Source of the DNA: JAABRU01 sp050180235
GTDB lineage: Bacteria > Desulfobacterota > Desulfobacteria > Desulfobacterales > Desulfococcaceae
Reading direction: 5' to 3'
DNA: 24,962 bases
NCBI GenBank assembly: GCA_050180235.1
Contig: JBFXEJ010000099.1
Coordinates: 1 to 24,962, forward strand
Part shown: positions 15,149 to 22,359 of the stretch, one piece after another
Layout of the letters: every line of letters begins with the position of its first letter
Position numbering within the stretch: position 1 is the stretch's first letter
The notes under the pieces: model-generated
Database searches by the model: none
Told to the model about the DNA's origin: nothing
Seen by the model: only the letters and a program-made list of their open reading frames with translations
Position numbers and translations under genes: made by a program

Positions 15149-15294
15149 TTTATAAAAACCGGATTTTTCCAAAAAATCCGGTTTTTTGTTCTGTTCAGAT
15201 CATAAAATCAGACTTGAATCAGTAGTTTATAAAAACCGGATTTTTCCAAAAAATCCGGTTTTTTGTTCTGTTCAGATCATAAAATCAGACTTGA
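15149..15294. repeat. Tandem pair of 69-bp repeats with CCGG hairpin (family H)
   Basis: 15149-15217 and 15226-15294 are identical 69-bp units spaced 77 bp apart. Each starts with a hairpin (AAAAACCGGATTTTT against AAAAATCCGGTTTTT) and continues TTCTGTTCAGATCATAAAAT. The hairpin is the reverse complement of the 8298 and 8466 copies. They lie in the leader between arsR and the permease, so transcripts starting at the arsR promoter would have to pass two strong hairpins. Confidence 0.85.
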
Positions 15295-15457
15295 CAAAAG
15301 CACTGTATTGAATTTGCATCAGCCACTGTCTCTTTTATTCCTCTGCAAATCTGTCTTTATCCGCCTGTCCATTGGCAATGGCATTTTTTTCTTTTCATTC
15401 TCTCACCTTTCTGTCTTCAAAAAAACTGTGCAAAAACAATTAGTTTCATCTATAATT
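15295..15457. other. Spacer between arsR and the hairpin pair
   Basis: Together with the tandem repeats this completes a 322-bp gap between the permease and arsR. I see no ORF, no clear promoter and no RNA gene here; AT-rich and pyrimidine-rich. A separate promoter for the permease, if any, would be expected in this stretch. Confidence 0.5.
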
Positions 15458-15799
15458 CTAACGTCTGCAAATTTCCTCACGCCGGATAAAGGGGATTCTT
15501 TTCACAAGTTTTTCAATTTCAGCGTCCTCATTCAGCCAGTTTTCCAGATTGCTGAGCAGTGTTTCCGCATAGGGATTGGAGCCTTCGGCAAGGGAATAAT
15601 TGACCCAAAGCCCGTCTTTCTTAAAAGTCACCAGCCCGGCATCTTCCAGTATCTTGAGATGTTTGGATACCGCAGGCTGGGAAAGTTCCAGCGCAGCCCG
15701 CAGTTCGCAGACGCACATGGTTTTGTGCCAAAGCATTTTGACAATTTTCACCCTGCCCGGATCCGAAAGGGCCTTCATGACCCTGATAAAATCTTTCAT
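15458..15799 (-). CDS. ArsR/SmtB-family metal-responsive repressor
   Basis: A 113-residue winged-helix repressor. MKDFIRVMKALSDPGRVKIVKML is the usual N-terminal helix pair. TMCVCELRAALELSQPAVSKHLKILEDAGLVTFKKDGLWVNYSL covers the recognition helix and wing. The Cys-Val-Cys in MCVCEL, at the start of the DNA-binding region near residues 28-30, is the ELCVCDL-type site that binds As(III) or Sb(III) in classical ArsR. An extra Cys lies near the C-terminus (EEICRR). When metalloid binds, the repressor leaves its operator. GGGAGG is close to ATG 15799. It is the first gene of the minus-strand block. Confidence 0.93.
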   Translation of the reverse strand: MKDFIRVMKALSDPGRVKIVKMLWHKTMCVCELRAALELSQPAVSKHLKILEDAGLVTFKKDGLWVNYSLAEGSNPYAETLLSNLENWLNEDAEIEKLVKRIPFIRREEICRR

Positions 15800-16143
15800 A
15801 TTCCTCCCGACTATATTTCCATATAAGAATATACTGATTCAGTTTGCCTGTCAACAGAATTTTTCATCTTTTGTCATGCCGGATGAGTGCCAAACTGTGA
15901 GTTTGCACTCCCGTTTGTCAAATAAATTTATTAACATATCAGGGATTCCAAAAGGAAAATTTGGGAACCTGCCAAACTTTCCTTTTGCCACTCCAGCCGG
16001 CTGAGCTCCCGGCGGAAAAGCAGGATCAAAAAATGCTGTTACATTTCTGTTATCTGTGATAATCATAAGGCAGGAATAAATCGCATAAAAAAATGTGAAA
16101 TCCGGATTGGATGCGGAACCTTTTCATAAGCATTGAGGAAAAC
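15800..16143. other. Divergent intergenic region between arsR and hutH
   Basis: Besides the arsR promoter this holds a small inverted repeat (GTGCCAAACT with AGTTTGCAC, 15887-15908) of the same kind as 22360-22378, and a longer mirrored stretch around 15950-15990 (GGAAAATTTGG ... CCAAACTTTCC). No convincing promoter for hutH was seen, and no ORF. Confidence 0.5.
15808..15854 (-). promoter_or_regulatory. arsR promoter with probable autoregulatory operator
   Basis: On the minus strand TTGACA (15854-15849) and TATTCT (15831-15826) are 17 nt apart. Overlapping the -10 is an imperfect AT-rich dyad, ATATTC-TTATATG-GAAATAT (about 15832-15813), in the usual position and style of an ArsR operator. 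No footprint evidence; the -10 is only four of six to consensus. Confidence 0.55.
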
Positions 16144-17682
16144 ATGAAAACAGTCATCATTGGTTCAAAACCTCTCACACTGAAACATCTGTCTGATATT
16201 GCCCGTAACAAAGCCTCTGTCCGCGTGTTTGCGCGTGCGGAAAAAAAGATGGCAGCCTCCCGGAATCTCATTGAAAAATGGATTGCTGAAGAAAAACGCA
16301 TTTACGGCATAACCACCGGGTTCGGTGCGCTGAGTGATGTTTCCATTTCCGCTGAGGATACCTGTATTTTGCAGAAAAATCTGCTGATGAGCCATGCCGC
16401 AGGCGTAGGCCGTCCTTTGGATGAGGAAACTGTGCGTGCAGTGATGACACTCCGTATTCAGGATCTGGCTCTGGGATACTCAGCCATCCGTCCGGAAACC
16501 GTGCGTTTCCTCGCGGAAATGCTGAACCGGGGCATTGTTCCTGTAATTCCGGAAAAAGGTTCAGTGGGCGCAAGCGGTGATCTCTGTCCTTTGGCACATA
16601 TGTGTCTGGTGCTGATTGGCATGGGGGAGGCTTTTTTTCAGGGAGAGCGGATGTCCGGAGCAGAGGCTTTGAAAAAATGCGGTCTGAAAGCAATGGAACT
16701 CCTTGCAGGAGAAGGGCTTTCCCTGATCAACGGCACGCAGGTGATGACAGCGATAGCGGCTCTGACTGCCTTTGACGCGCTGCATCTGTGCAGACTGGCT
16801 GATATTGCCGCAGCCATGAGTCTGGAAGTGCTGATGGGCAGCCGCACGGAATTTGATCCGAGAATCCACAGCTTACGGCCACATCCGGGACAGATAAAAT
16901 CAGCGGAAAATATGCTGCGCATTACCAAAAACAGTGAGATTGTGTCTTCCCACAAAGACTGCTGCCGGGTTCAGGATGCTTACACACTGCGCTGTTCTCC
17001 GCAGGTTCACGGAGCAAGCCATGATGCCATACGTTATGCTGCCAGGGTGATGGAAACAGAAATGAATTCCTGCACCGGCAATCCCATGATTTTTTCCGAC
17101 ACCGGAGAATATCTCAACGGGGGCAATTTTCACGGCCAGCCTGTGTCCCTTGCCGCAGATTTCATGGCTATGGCCATTGCGGAACTGGCCGGTATTTCAG
17201 AACGGAGAATCGAGCGTCTGGTCAATCCCATGCTCAGCGGACTTCCCGCGTTTCTGGTGGAAGACGGGGGACTTAATTCCGGGTTTATGATTGCACAGTA
17301 CACGGCAGCCGCGCTGGTGTCGGAAAACAAGGTGCTTGCCCATCCTGCGTGTGTGGATTCCATTCCCACATCTGCCAATAAAGAGGATCATGTGTCCATG
17401 GGAACCATTGCCGCACGCAAATGCCGGGAAATCCTGCGCAATGCCGAGCATGTGATTGCCATAGAATTTCTCTGCGCGGCCCAGGCTTTGGATTTGTTCA
17501 CCAACCTGAAACCGGGCGAAGGAACCCTTGCGGCTTACGAAGTGATCCGCCCGGAAATTCCCCATCTGGAAACAGACCGGGTGCTGGCAAAAGATATTGA
17601 AACCATGACGCGGCTTATGGATTCCGGAAAAATTCTTTCCGCAGTGGAAAAAAAGGCGGGAAAACTGGCTCCGGCCGCGTGA
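16144..17682 (+). CDS. hutH: Histidine ammonia-lyase
   Basis: Deaminates L-histidine to urocanate, the first step of histidine breakdown. 512 residues, the normal length. The Ala-Ser-Gly that forms the MIO cofactor is residues 143-145 in GSVGASGDLCPLAHM. Other family landmarks are TTGFGALSD near residue 55, NLLMSHAAGVGRPL, QDAYTLRCSPQVHGASHD, GNPMIFSD, GGNFHGQPVSLAADF and the Glu in AIEFLCAAQALDL. The LMSH stretch supports histidine rather than tyrosine as substrate. The start at 16144 has GAGG 5 nt upstream; ATG 16111 is in frame but lacks a ribosome site. No hutU, hutI or hutG is nearby, so it is a stand-alone gene here. Confidence 0.92.
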   Translation: MKTVIIGSKPLTLKHLSDIARNKASVRVFARAEKKMAASRNLIEKWIAEEKRIYGITTGFGALSDVSISAEDTCILQKNLLMSHAAGVGRPLDEETVRAVMTLRIQDLALGYSAIRPETVRFLAEMLNRGIVPVIPEKGSVGASGDLCPLAHMCLVLIGMGEAFFQGERMSGAEALKKCGLKAMELLAGEGLSLINGTQVMTAIAALTAFDALHLCRLADIAAAMSLEVLMGSRTEFDPRIHSLRPHPGQIKSAENMLRITKNSEIVSSHKDCCRVQDAYTLRCSPQVHGASHDAIRYAARVMETEMNSCTGNPMIFSDTGEYLNGGNFHGQPVSLAADFMAMAIAELAGISERRIERLVNPMLSGLPAFLVEDGGLNSGFMIAQYTAAALVSENKVLAHPACVDSIPTSANKEDHVSMGTIAARKCREILRNAEHVIAIEFLCAAQALDLFTNLKPGEGTLAAYEVIRPEIPHLETDRVLAKDIETMTRLMDSGKILSAVEKKAGKLAPAA

Positions 17683-17691
17683 GGAATTTCA

Positions 17692-17784
17692 GGCATTGGG
17701 TCAAATCCGCTGATTATGAAATTCCCCTTCCCGGCGGGCTGGGATAAAGTTTTTTTGCATTATCAGCCGATTTGACCCATTATC
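17692..17784. repeat. Short MITE with IS1-type ends (family A)
   Basis: A 93-bp element with inverted ends GGCATTGGGTCAAATCCGC on the left and CGATTTGACCCATTATC on the right, the same type as the IS1 end at 105-126 but diverged. No coding capacity. Target duplications are not visible, so it is old. Confidence 0.65.
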
Positions 17785-17913
17785 AAATTATGACAACTTT
17801 TCACTTGAGAAAATTTTTCTTCAGTGGTATAGGGCATAATATTCGTTTAAATCAAATTCAGCAAATGAATTCAGATTGCACAATAATCAGCAGGGAGTAC
17901 AGGGGAAAATGTT
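17785..17913 (+). promoter_or_regulatory. Leader of the ABC ATPase gene with possible promoter
   Basis: TTGAGA (about 17805) and TATAGG about 17 nt on give a plausible sigma-70 promoter, with an alternative -10 in GCATAATATT. AT-rich leader, then AGGGGAAAATGTTATG. Weak evidence. Confidence 0.35.
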
Positions 17914-19044
17914 ATGAGTCTGTCGCTGGAAAATATTCATAAAACTGTTGGGAATGAAATTCATCTGAAGGATATTTACCTGAATTTTGAAACCGGTTCC
18001 CGTTATGTGGTTCTGGGCCGCACCCTTGCAGGAAAAACCTCTCTGCTCCGCATTCTGGCAGGGCTGGATCGTCCCGGCAAAGGGAAACTCCTTTCAGACG
18101 GCAAAGACATTACCGGTCTGTCCGTGCGCAAACGCAGCGTGGCAATGGTATATCAGCAGTTTGTCAACTATCCTTCCCTAAACATCTATAAAAATATAGC
18201 ATCTCCCCTGAAAATTGCAGGAATGGAAAAAACCGAAATTGACAGAAAAGTGCGCCATACGGCTGATATTCTCCATATCGGAAATCTGCTGGATCGTCTG
18301 CCTGCGGAACTCAGCGGAGGTCAGCAGCAGCGCACGGCCATTGCAAGGGCATTGGTCAAAGAGACTGAACTGCTTTTGCTAGATGAGCCTCTGGTGAATC
18401 TGGATTACAAACTGCGGGAAGAACTGCGGGTTGAACTGAGGGGAATTTTTGAAAAACGCTCTGCCATTGTGGTCTATACCACCACCGAACCCACAGAGGC
18501 TTTGATGCTGGGCGGAAATATCATTGTGATGGATGAAGGCCGGGTATTGCAGACCGGCCCGACTGCCCATGTGTATCATCATCCCGCGAGCATGAAAGTG
18601 GCCGAGGTGTTCAGTGATCCGCCTGTGAATTTCATCCCCGGAAATGTAAACGGAAACGGAGCCGAGCTTGGGCCGGAGATTCGCATTCCCCTTTCCGGTC
18701 ATCTTTCCGGGCTGGCCCAGGGGAATTATATTTTTGGCGTGCGTGCCAATCATCTTTTTCTGAAACAGCAAAGCCCGGCTGATGCCTCTTTTCATGCCAG
18801 GGTGGAACTGTCGGAAATCAACGGCTCCGAAACCTTTACCCATATCCGCTGCAACGGCACTGCAATGGTCGTGCAGGATGTGGGAATCTTTCCCCTGAAA
18901 ATCGGTGCGGAAATATCTGTGTTTGTCAGACCGGACACCTTTTTTGCTTATGATTCCGAAGGGAAACTTGTGGCAGCCCCCGCAGTATCAGAAAGAGATG
19001 ATTCTTATAACCCTGTTTCCAAAATGCCTTTGACTGACGGTTAA
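17914..19044 (+). CDS. ABC transporter ATP-binding protein, GlpS/MalK-like
   Basis: ATPase subunit of a carbohydrate/polyol-type importer. Walker A is GRTLAGKTS (residues 35-43), with the unusual RTLA variant typical of the GlpS/GlpT glycerol-importer ATPases. VAMVYQQFVNYPSLNIYKNIASPLKIAG (Q-loop region) is also very GlpS-like. The signature LSGGQQQR is near residue 134, Walker B LLLLDEP near 155, and the switch His is replaced by YTTTEPTEA, where classical ATPases have THD. The C-terminal third (FGVRANHLFL, VRPDTFFAYD) is an OB/TOBE-type regulatory domain. 376 residues. No permease, binding protein or second ATPase is adjacent. AGGGG lies 8 nt before ATG. Confidence 0.88.
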   Translation: MSLSLENIHKTVGNEIHLKDIYLNFETGSRYVVLGRTLAGKTSLLRILAGLDRPGKGKLLSDGKDITGLSVRKRSVAMVYQQFVNYPSLNIYKNIASPLKIAGMEKTEIDRKVRHTADILHIGNLLDRLPAELSGGQQQRTAIARALVKETELLLLDEPLVNLDYKLREELRVELRGIFEKRSAIVVYTTTEPTEALMLGGNIIVMDEGRVLQTGPTAHVYHHPASMKVAEVFSDPPVNFIPGNVNGNGAELGPEIRIPLSGHLSGLAQGNYIFGVRANHLFLKQQSPADASFHARVELSEINGSETFTHIRCNGTAMVVQDVGIFPLKIGAEISVFVRPDTFFAYDSEGKLVAAPAVSERDDSYNPVSKMPLTDG

Positions 19045-19408
19045 AAATAATTTTCGTGCCCAAAAAACCAAAATCGGATCAGTATATTCTGATCATCACC
19101 AAATTTTTTTCTCCCCTACAGTTTCCCGAACAGATTCTGTCCCACAGCCATCGTTTTATTTCAAACTGACCGCAAATACCTTCCCCATTTCCCAACTGTC
19201 TTGACAAATGCTTTTCATTCCATTAAATTTCAGCAGATCGAAAATTTCCTTAATTCTCCCTCCCCATTGAGGGTGAGGGAGTTTTAGATCTGCTGAATTT
19301 ATCTCTTTTGGGTATATCTGCCGAATGCGGGATAAATCTCTTTTTCTATAATAGTTTCAAATTTATGGTTTTTTCAGCAAATTTGGACCAGTGCCATAAG
19401 GAGGCAGC
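19045..19408. other. Gene-free stretch before moxR
   Basis: No ORF is supported. It contains a nested inverted repeat at 19225-19300, an AT-rich remainder, and TATAAT at 19347-19352, about 57 bp before the GTG start, without a clear -35 box. The TATAAT could be the moxR promoter. Confidence 0.5.
19225..19300. repeat. Nested inverted repeat (AAATTTCAGCAGATC ends)
   Basis: AAATTTCAGCAGATC (19225-19239) pairs with GATCTGCTGAATTT (19287-19300), enclosing an inner hairpin CTCCC...GGGAG (19256-19281). The inner CCCTCCC/GGGAGGG type recurs inside the element at 22395-22550. Possibly two nested palindromic elements. Confidence 0.6.
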
Positions 19409-20389
19409 GTGACGGTTGAGGAACTGAAAGCAAAAATTGAAGAAAAACATCTGGTGGTAAACAGCATCAAAAGCGAAATCGCAAAGATGATGGTCGGCCA
19501 GCAGGAACTTATTGACGGACTGCTCATGGGGCTTTTCACCAAAGGCCATATCCTGATTGAAGGAGTTCCGGGACTGGCAAAAACCAGCGCAGTCAAGGCT
19601 TTGGCTGATACAGTGCAGGCTGATTTCAAGCGGATTCAGTTTACGCCGGATCTCCTGCCTGCAGATTTGATCGGAACCGAAATCTATCTGCCCAAAACCG
19701 GGGATTTCACCATAAAGAAAGGCCCGATTTTCCATAATATCATTCTCGCGGACGAAATCAACCGCGCTCCGTCCAAAGTCCAGTCCGCGCTGCTGGAGGC
19801 CATGCAGGAGCGGCAGGTGACTATCGGAGAAAGCACCTTTCCTTTGGCAGATCCTTTTCTGGTCATGGCAACCCAGAACCCCATTGAACAGGAAGGAACC
19901 TATCCGCTTCCCGAAGCACAGGTGGATCGGTTTATGCTCAAACTGGTTATCGGATACCCGGACAAAATGCAGGAAAAAGAGATCATGAAACGGGTGGGGT
20001 TTGAAAAATCCGTGCAGATTCAGCAGGTGCTTGCGCCTTCCCAACTGAATGAAATCGAAGAACTCATCCGCTCCATTTATGTGGATGAAAAACTGCGGGA
20101 TTATATGGTGGATATTGTGTTTGCCACACGCAGACCCGCAGATTACAGGATTGACATTGCCCAGTATATTCAGTTTGGAGCATCTCCCAGAGCCACCATT
20201 TTTCTCAGTCTTGCTGCCAGGGCATATGCGTTTCTGCAGGGACGGGCATATGTTACGCCCCAGGACATCAAAAGCATTGCGCCCAGTGTGCTGCGCCACC
20301 GCATTCTTCTGAGTTATGAGGCTGAAGCAGAGGACATCACCACAGAGCAGATTATCGGACGGATATTTGATTCAGTGGAAGTGCCGTAA
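19409..20389 (+). CDS. MoxR-family AAA+ ATPase
   Basis: Chaperone-like AAA+ ATPase of the MoxR group, which usually remodels or metallates a partner containing a VWA domain. 326 residues. Walker A GVPGLAKT (residues 52-59), FTPDLLPADLIGTEIY, Walker B IILADEINRAPSKVQSALLEAMQERQV, sensor 1 LVMATQNPIEQEGTYPLPEAQVDRF, then the lid domain with SPRATIFLSLAARAYAFLQGR. GTG start with AAGGAGG at a good distance. The usual neighbours (DUF58, VWA proteins) do not follow, so this copy is separated from its partners or acts elsewhere. The opposite strand has a long open frame, which I judge to be a shadow. Confidence 0.92.
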   Translation: MTVEELKAKIEEKHLVVNSIKSEIAKMMVGQQELIDGLLMGLFTKGHILIEGVPGLAKTSAVKALADTVQADFKRIQFTPDLLPADLIGTEIYLPKTGDFTIKKGPIFHNIILADEINRAPSKVQSALLEAMQERQVTIGESTFPLADPFLVMATQNPIEQEGTYPLPEAQVDRFMLKLVIGYPDKMQEKEIMKRVGFEKSVQIQQVLAPSQLNEIEELIRSIYVDEKLRDYMVDIVFATRRPADYRIDIAQYIQFGASPRATIFLSLAARAYAFLQGRAYVTPQDIKSIAPSVLRHRILLSYEAEAEDITTEQIIGRIFDSVEVP

Positions 20390-20391
20390 AA

Positions 20392-20492
20392 CAGTGTGGG
20401 CAAAAGCGCATTTTGGCAAGCTCAATGACCGGAGCGTTGCCCACCAACCCCTTGAAACAAAAAAAATAGTTGGCACTGACGTGCCCACACTG
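20392..20492. repeat. MITE-like element C1
   Basis: Perfect 11-bp inverted ends CAGTGTGGGCA and TGCCCACACTG bound 101 bp containing AAAAGCG, GAGCGTTGCC and CTTGAAACAAAA. A shorter relative is at 21572-21650. It begins three bases after the moxR stop. Confidence 0.7.
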
Positions 20493-20529
20493 CCCGGTTT
20501 TCCGGTGATTTTCTGATTATGAGTTAAGC

Positions 20530-21387
20530 ATGAAAACAGACGCATTGTTTTATGAACTGTTCAAATTTGATCCGCAGTCCCTTTTTGACCTCATCAGTCT
20601 GGATGCGGAAGGCGAATATGTCTTTGAAAGCATTACTGCCAAGACAACGGAGAAGCGGATGGACGGTCTTTTCCGCCGCACTGACCGGCCCGGGCCGAAT
20701 CTTTTTGCGGAAGTGCAGGGTTATCCGGACAAAAAGATTTACTGGCGCTTTTTCCGGGAAATCAGCACATGGTATGAGCAGAATGACGATGATCAGCCCT
20801 TTGTTGCGGTGGTGCTGTTCACGGACAAAACCTTTGATCCGGGAAAGCCCCGGCTGTCCTGTGTTCCTCCCTGCCGGCTGATCCGCTGTTATCTGCCGAA
20901 TCTGCTGAAAAAGATCGGAAAAAAAGCATCCGCGCTGACCGTGCTCAAACCCCTGGTGCTGGAGGACAGAAAAAAACTGCCGGAATCTGTCCGGCAGTGG
21001 GATGCCGAAATCAGGGACATGGGACTGCCGCAGGCAAAAACAAAAATTCTCAGCGAACTTCTGGAATATGCTGTGCTGCAGCGTTTTTCAGACCTGACTT
21101 TGGAGGAGGTGAAAAAAATGATCCAACTGACACCCCTGGAGAAAACCGTGGCCGGTCAGGAACTGATTCAGATCGGCCTTTTGCAGGGAAAACTGGAGGG
21201 AAAAAAGGAGGGAAAAAAGGAGGGAAAACTGGAGGGGAAAAAGGAGGGAAAACTGGAGGGGCGAACCGAGACCGCACTGAACCTGCTGAAAATGGGGCTT
21301 CTGACTGATGAGCAGATTGCCAAAGCCACAAAGCTGCGTTCTGCCGAGGTGAAAAAACTCAGGCAGAAACTGCGGTTAAAAGAATGA
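20530..21387 (+). CDS. DUF2887 (Rpn-like PD-(D/E)XK) protein with GKKEG repeats
   Basis: 285 residues. It opens with MKTDALFYELFKFDPQSLFDLI and has the nuclease-like core KRMDGLFRR...NLFAEVQGYPDKKIYWRFFREI, where D of KRMDGLF and the E-x-Q pair match the PD-(D/E)XK pattern of Rpn/DUF2887 proteins associated with transposons and recombination. The region LPQAKTKILSELLEYAVLQRFSDLTLEEVKKMI is the helical middle. Near residues 219-241 a low-complexity tract of G-K-(K/L)-E-G units is followed by RTETALNLLKMGLLTDEQIAKATKLRSAEVKKLRQK, the usual tail. There is only a weak ribosome site before ATG 20530. These genes are common, multi-copy and patchily distributed; function in the host unproven. Confidence 0.85.
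   Translation: MKTDALFYELFKFDPQSLFDLISLDAEGEYVFESITAKTTEKRMDGLFRRTDRPGPNLFAEVQGYPDKKIYWRFFREISTWYEQNDDDQPFVAVVLFTDKTFDPGKPRLSCVPPCRLIRCYLPNLLKKIGKKASALTVLKPLVLEDRKKLPESVRQWDAEIRDMGLPQAKTKILSELLEYAVLQRFSDLTLEEVKKMIQLTPLEKTVAGQELIQIGLLQGKLEGKKEGKKEGKLEGKKEGKLEGRTETALNLLKMGLLTDEQIAKATKLRSAEVKKLRQKLRLKE
21186..21262 (+). repeat. 12-bp tandem coding repeats (GKKEG tract)
   Basis: About six units of GGAAAAAAGGAG / GGAAAACTGGAG encode G-K-(K/L)-E. Because the unit is a multiple of three, slippage changes protein length without a frameshift. Confidence 0.85.
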
Positions 21388-21446
21388 ACCGGACTGCCGC
21401 CCTGATTTTACTGCGGAACATTGCAGAAACGGAAATCCGATCATCC

Positions 21447-21466
21447 GGGGCGGAAATTTCCGCCCC
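21447..21466. terminator. Perfect 20-bp palindrome after the DUF2887 gene
   Basis: GGGGCGGAAATTTCCGCCCC lies 60 bp past the stop. A strong stem, but no U-run immediately after, so a stabilising or repeat element is as likely as a terminator. Confidence 0.45.
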
Positions 21467-21526
21467 GAAATTTCCGGTCTTTCAGGGTTTGTAAAAAAAT
21501 AATATGTACATTTTTTCTGCCAAAAT

Positions 21527-21553
21527 CCCTGAGGGTTTTGAAAACCCTCAGGG
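21527..21553. repeat. Palindromic repeat CCCTGAGGGTTTT/AAAACCCTCAGGG
   Basis: Perfect 13-bp arms around a G, followed by GTTAAAAAA. The sequence type occurs as an intergenic palindrome in several bacterial groups as far as I recall. With the element C2 and the 21447 palindrome it fills the 338-bp gap 21388-21725, in which I see no gene. Confidence 0.65.
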
Positions 21554-21571
21554 GTTAAAAAACAAGGTCAG

Positions 21572-21650
21572 CAGGGTGGGCAAAAGCGGAGCGTTGCCAA
21601 CCAACATCTTGAAACAAAACGAAATGGTGGGCACTGATGTGCCAACCCTA
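21572..21650. repeat. MITE-like element C2
   Basis: 79 bp with ends CAGGGTGGGCA and TGCCAACCCTA, sharing AAAAGCG, GAGCGTTGCC, CTTGAAACAAAA and GGCACTGA with C1 (20392-20492). It lacks about 20 internal bases of C1. Confidence 0.65.
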
Positions 21651-21725
21651 CCCGGCTGAACTGAAAACCCTGCGGAAAAATGCGGGGCTTCCCCCGTTTG
21701 CACAGCAAAAATAAGGGAGGACACC

Positions 21726-22334
21726 ATGATCCAGACTGTGAATGAACATTTTTGTCTGACGCTGAAATTCCATCCCGCGATTCATTTCACGGATGAACAG
21801 TTTTATGAATTTTGCCGGATGAACAGGGAACTGAGCATTGAACGCAATACCGAACAGGAGGTGCTGATCATGTCGCCAACAGGCGGAGAAACAAGCTGGC
21901 GCAATTCAGAACTGATTACAGCTCTCGGAAACTGGGCTAAAAAAGACAGGACCGGCGTGGTTTTCGATTCATCCGGAGGTTTTATTCTGCCGAACGGAGC
22001 AACCCGTTCCCCGGATGCGGCATGGATCAGGCGGTCAAGACTGGCCTGTCTGACACCGGAACAGAAACGCAGATTCATTCCGCTCTGCCCGGATTTTGTC
22101 ATTGAACTCTGCTCTCCGTCAGACACGGTTTCCGTGCTTGGGGAAAAAATGAGGGAATATACGGAGAACGGGGCATTGCTGGGCTGGCTGATTGTCCCGA
22201 ACGAAAAAACCGTGTTTGTGTTCCGTCCCGGCCAGGAGACCCTGTGTCTGAAAAATCCCTCAGATGTGTCGGGAGACCCGGTGCTGCCCGGATTTGTGCT
22301 GAATCTGCAGGAAATATGGGAAACCGGATTCTGA
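21726..22334 (+). CDS. Uma2 family (DUF820) putative endonuclease
   Basis: 202 residues of the Uma2 fold, a PD-(D/E)XK nuclease-like family that is very abundant in cyanobacteria and filamentous bacteria. Landmarks are FTDEQFYEFCRMNRELSIER near residue 19, VLIMSPTGGETSWRNSELI, GGFILPNGATRSPDAAWI with the active-site Asp, and CPDFVIELCSPSDTVSVLGEKMREYTENGALLGWLI with the Glu and the family tail. GGGAGG is near the ATG. Complete; no partner gene. Physiological role unknown. Confidence 0.92.
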   Translation: MIQTVNEHFCLTLKFHPAIHFTDEQFYEFCRMNRELSIERNTEQEVLIMSPTGGETSWRNSELITALGNWAKKDRTGVVFDSSGGFILPNGATRSPDAAWIRRSRLACLTPEQKRRFIPLCPDFVIELCSPSDTVSVLGEKMREYTENGALLGWLIVPNEKTVFVFRPGQETLCLKNPSDVSGDPVLPGFVLNLQEIWETGF

Positions 22335-22359
22335 ATTTTCAGCCGCGGAAAAATACTCT

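Noticed and set aside
16111..16143. Upstream start codon for hutH
   Set aside because: In frame but without a ribosome site; ATG 16144 has one and gives the family-typical N-terminus.
19346..20299. 317-residue open frame antisense to moxR
   Set aside because: It lies entirely opposite a strongly conserved MoxR gene, is rich in His/Phe/Cys as expected of a mirror frame, has no ribosome site and no recognisable domain.
21050..21331. Proline-rich antisense ORF (FPPFSPP repeats)
   Set aside because: It is the complement of the GKKEG repeat tract; low complexity produces the open frame.
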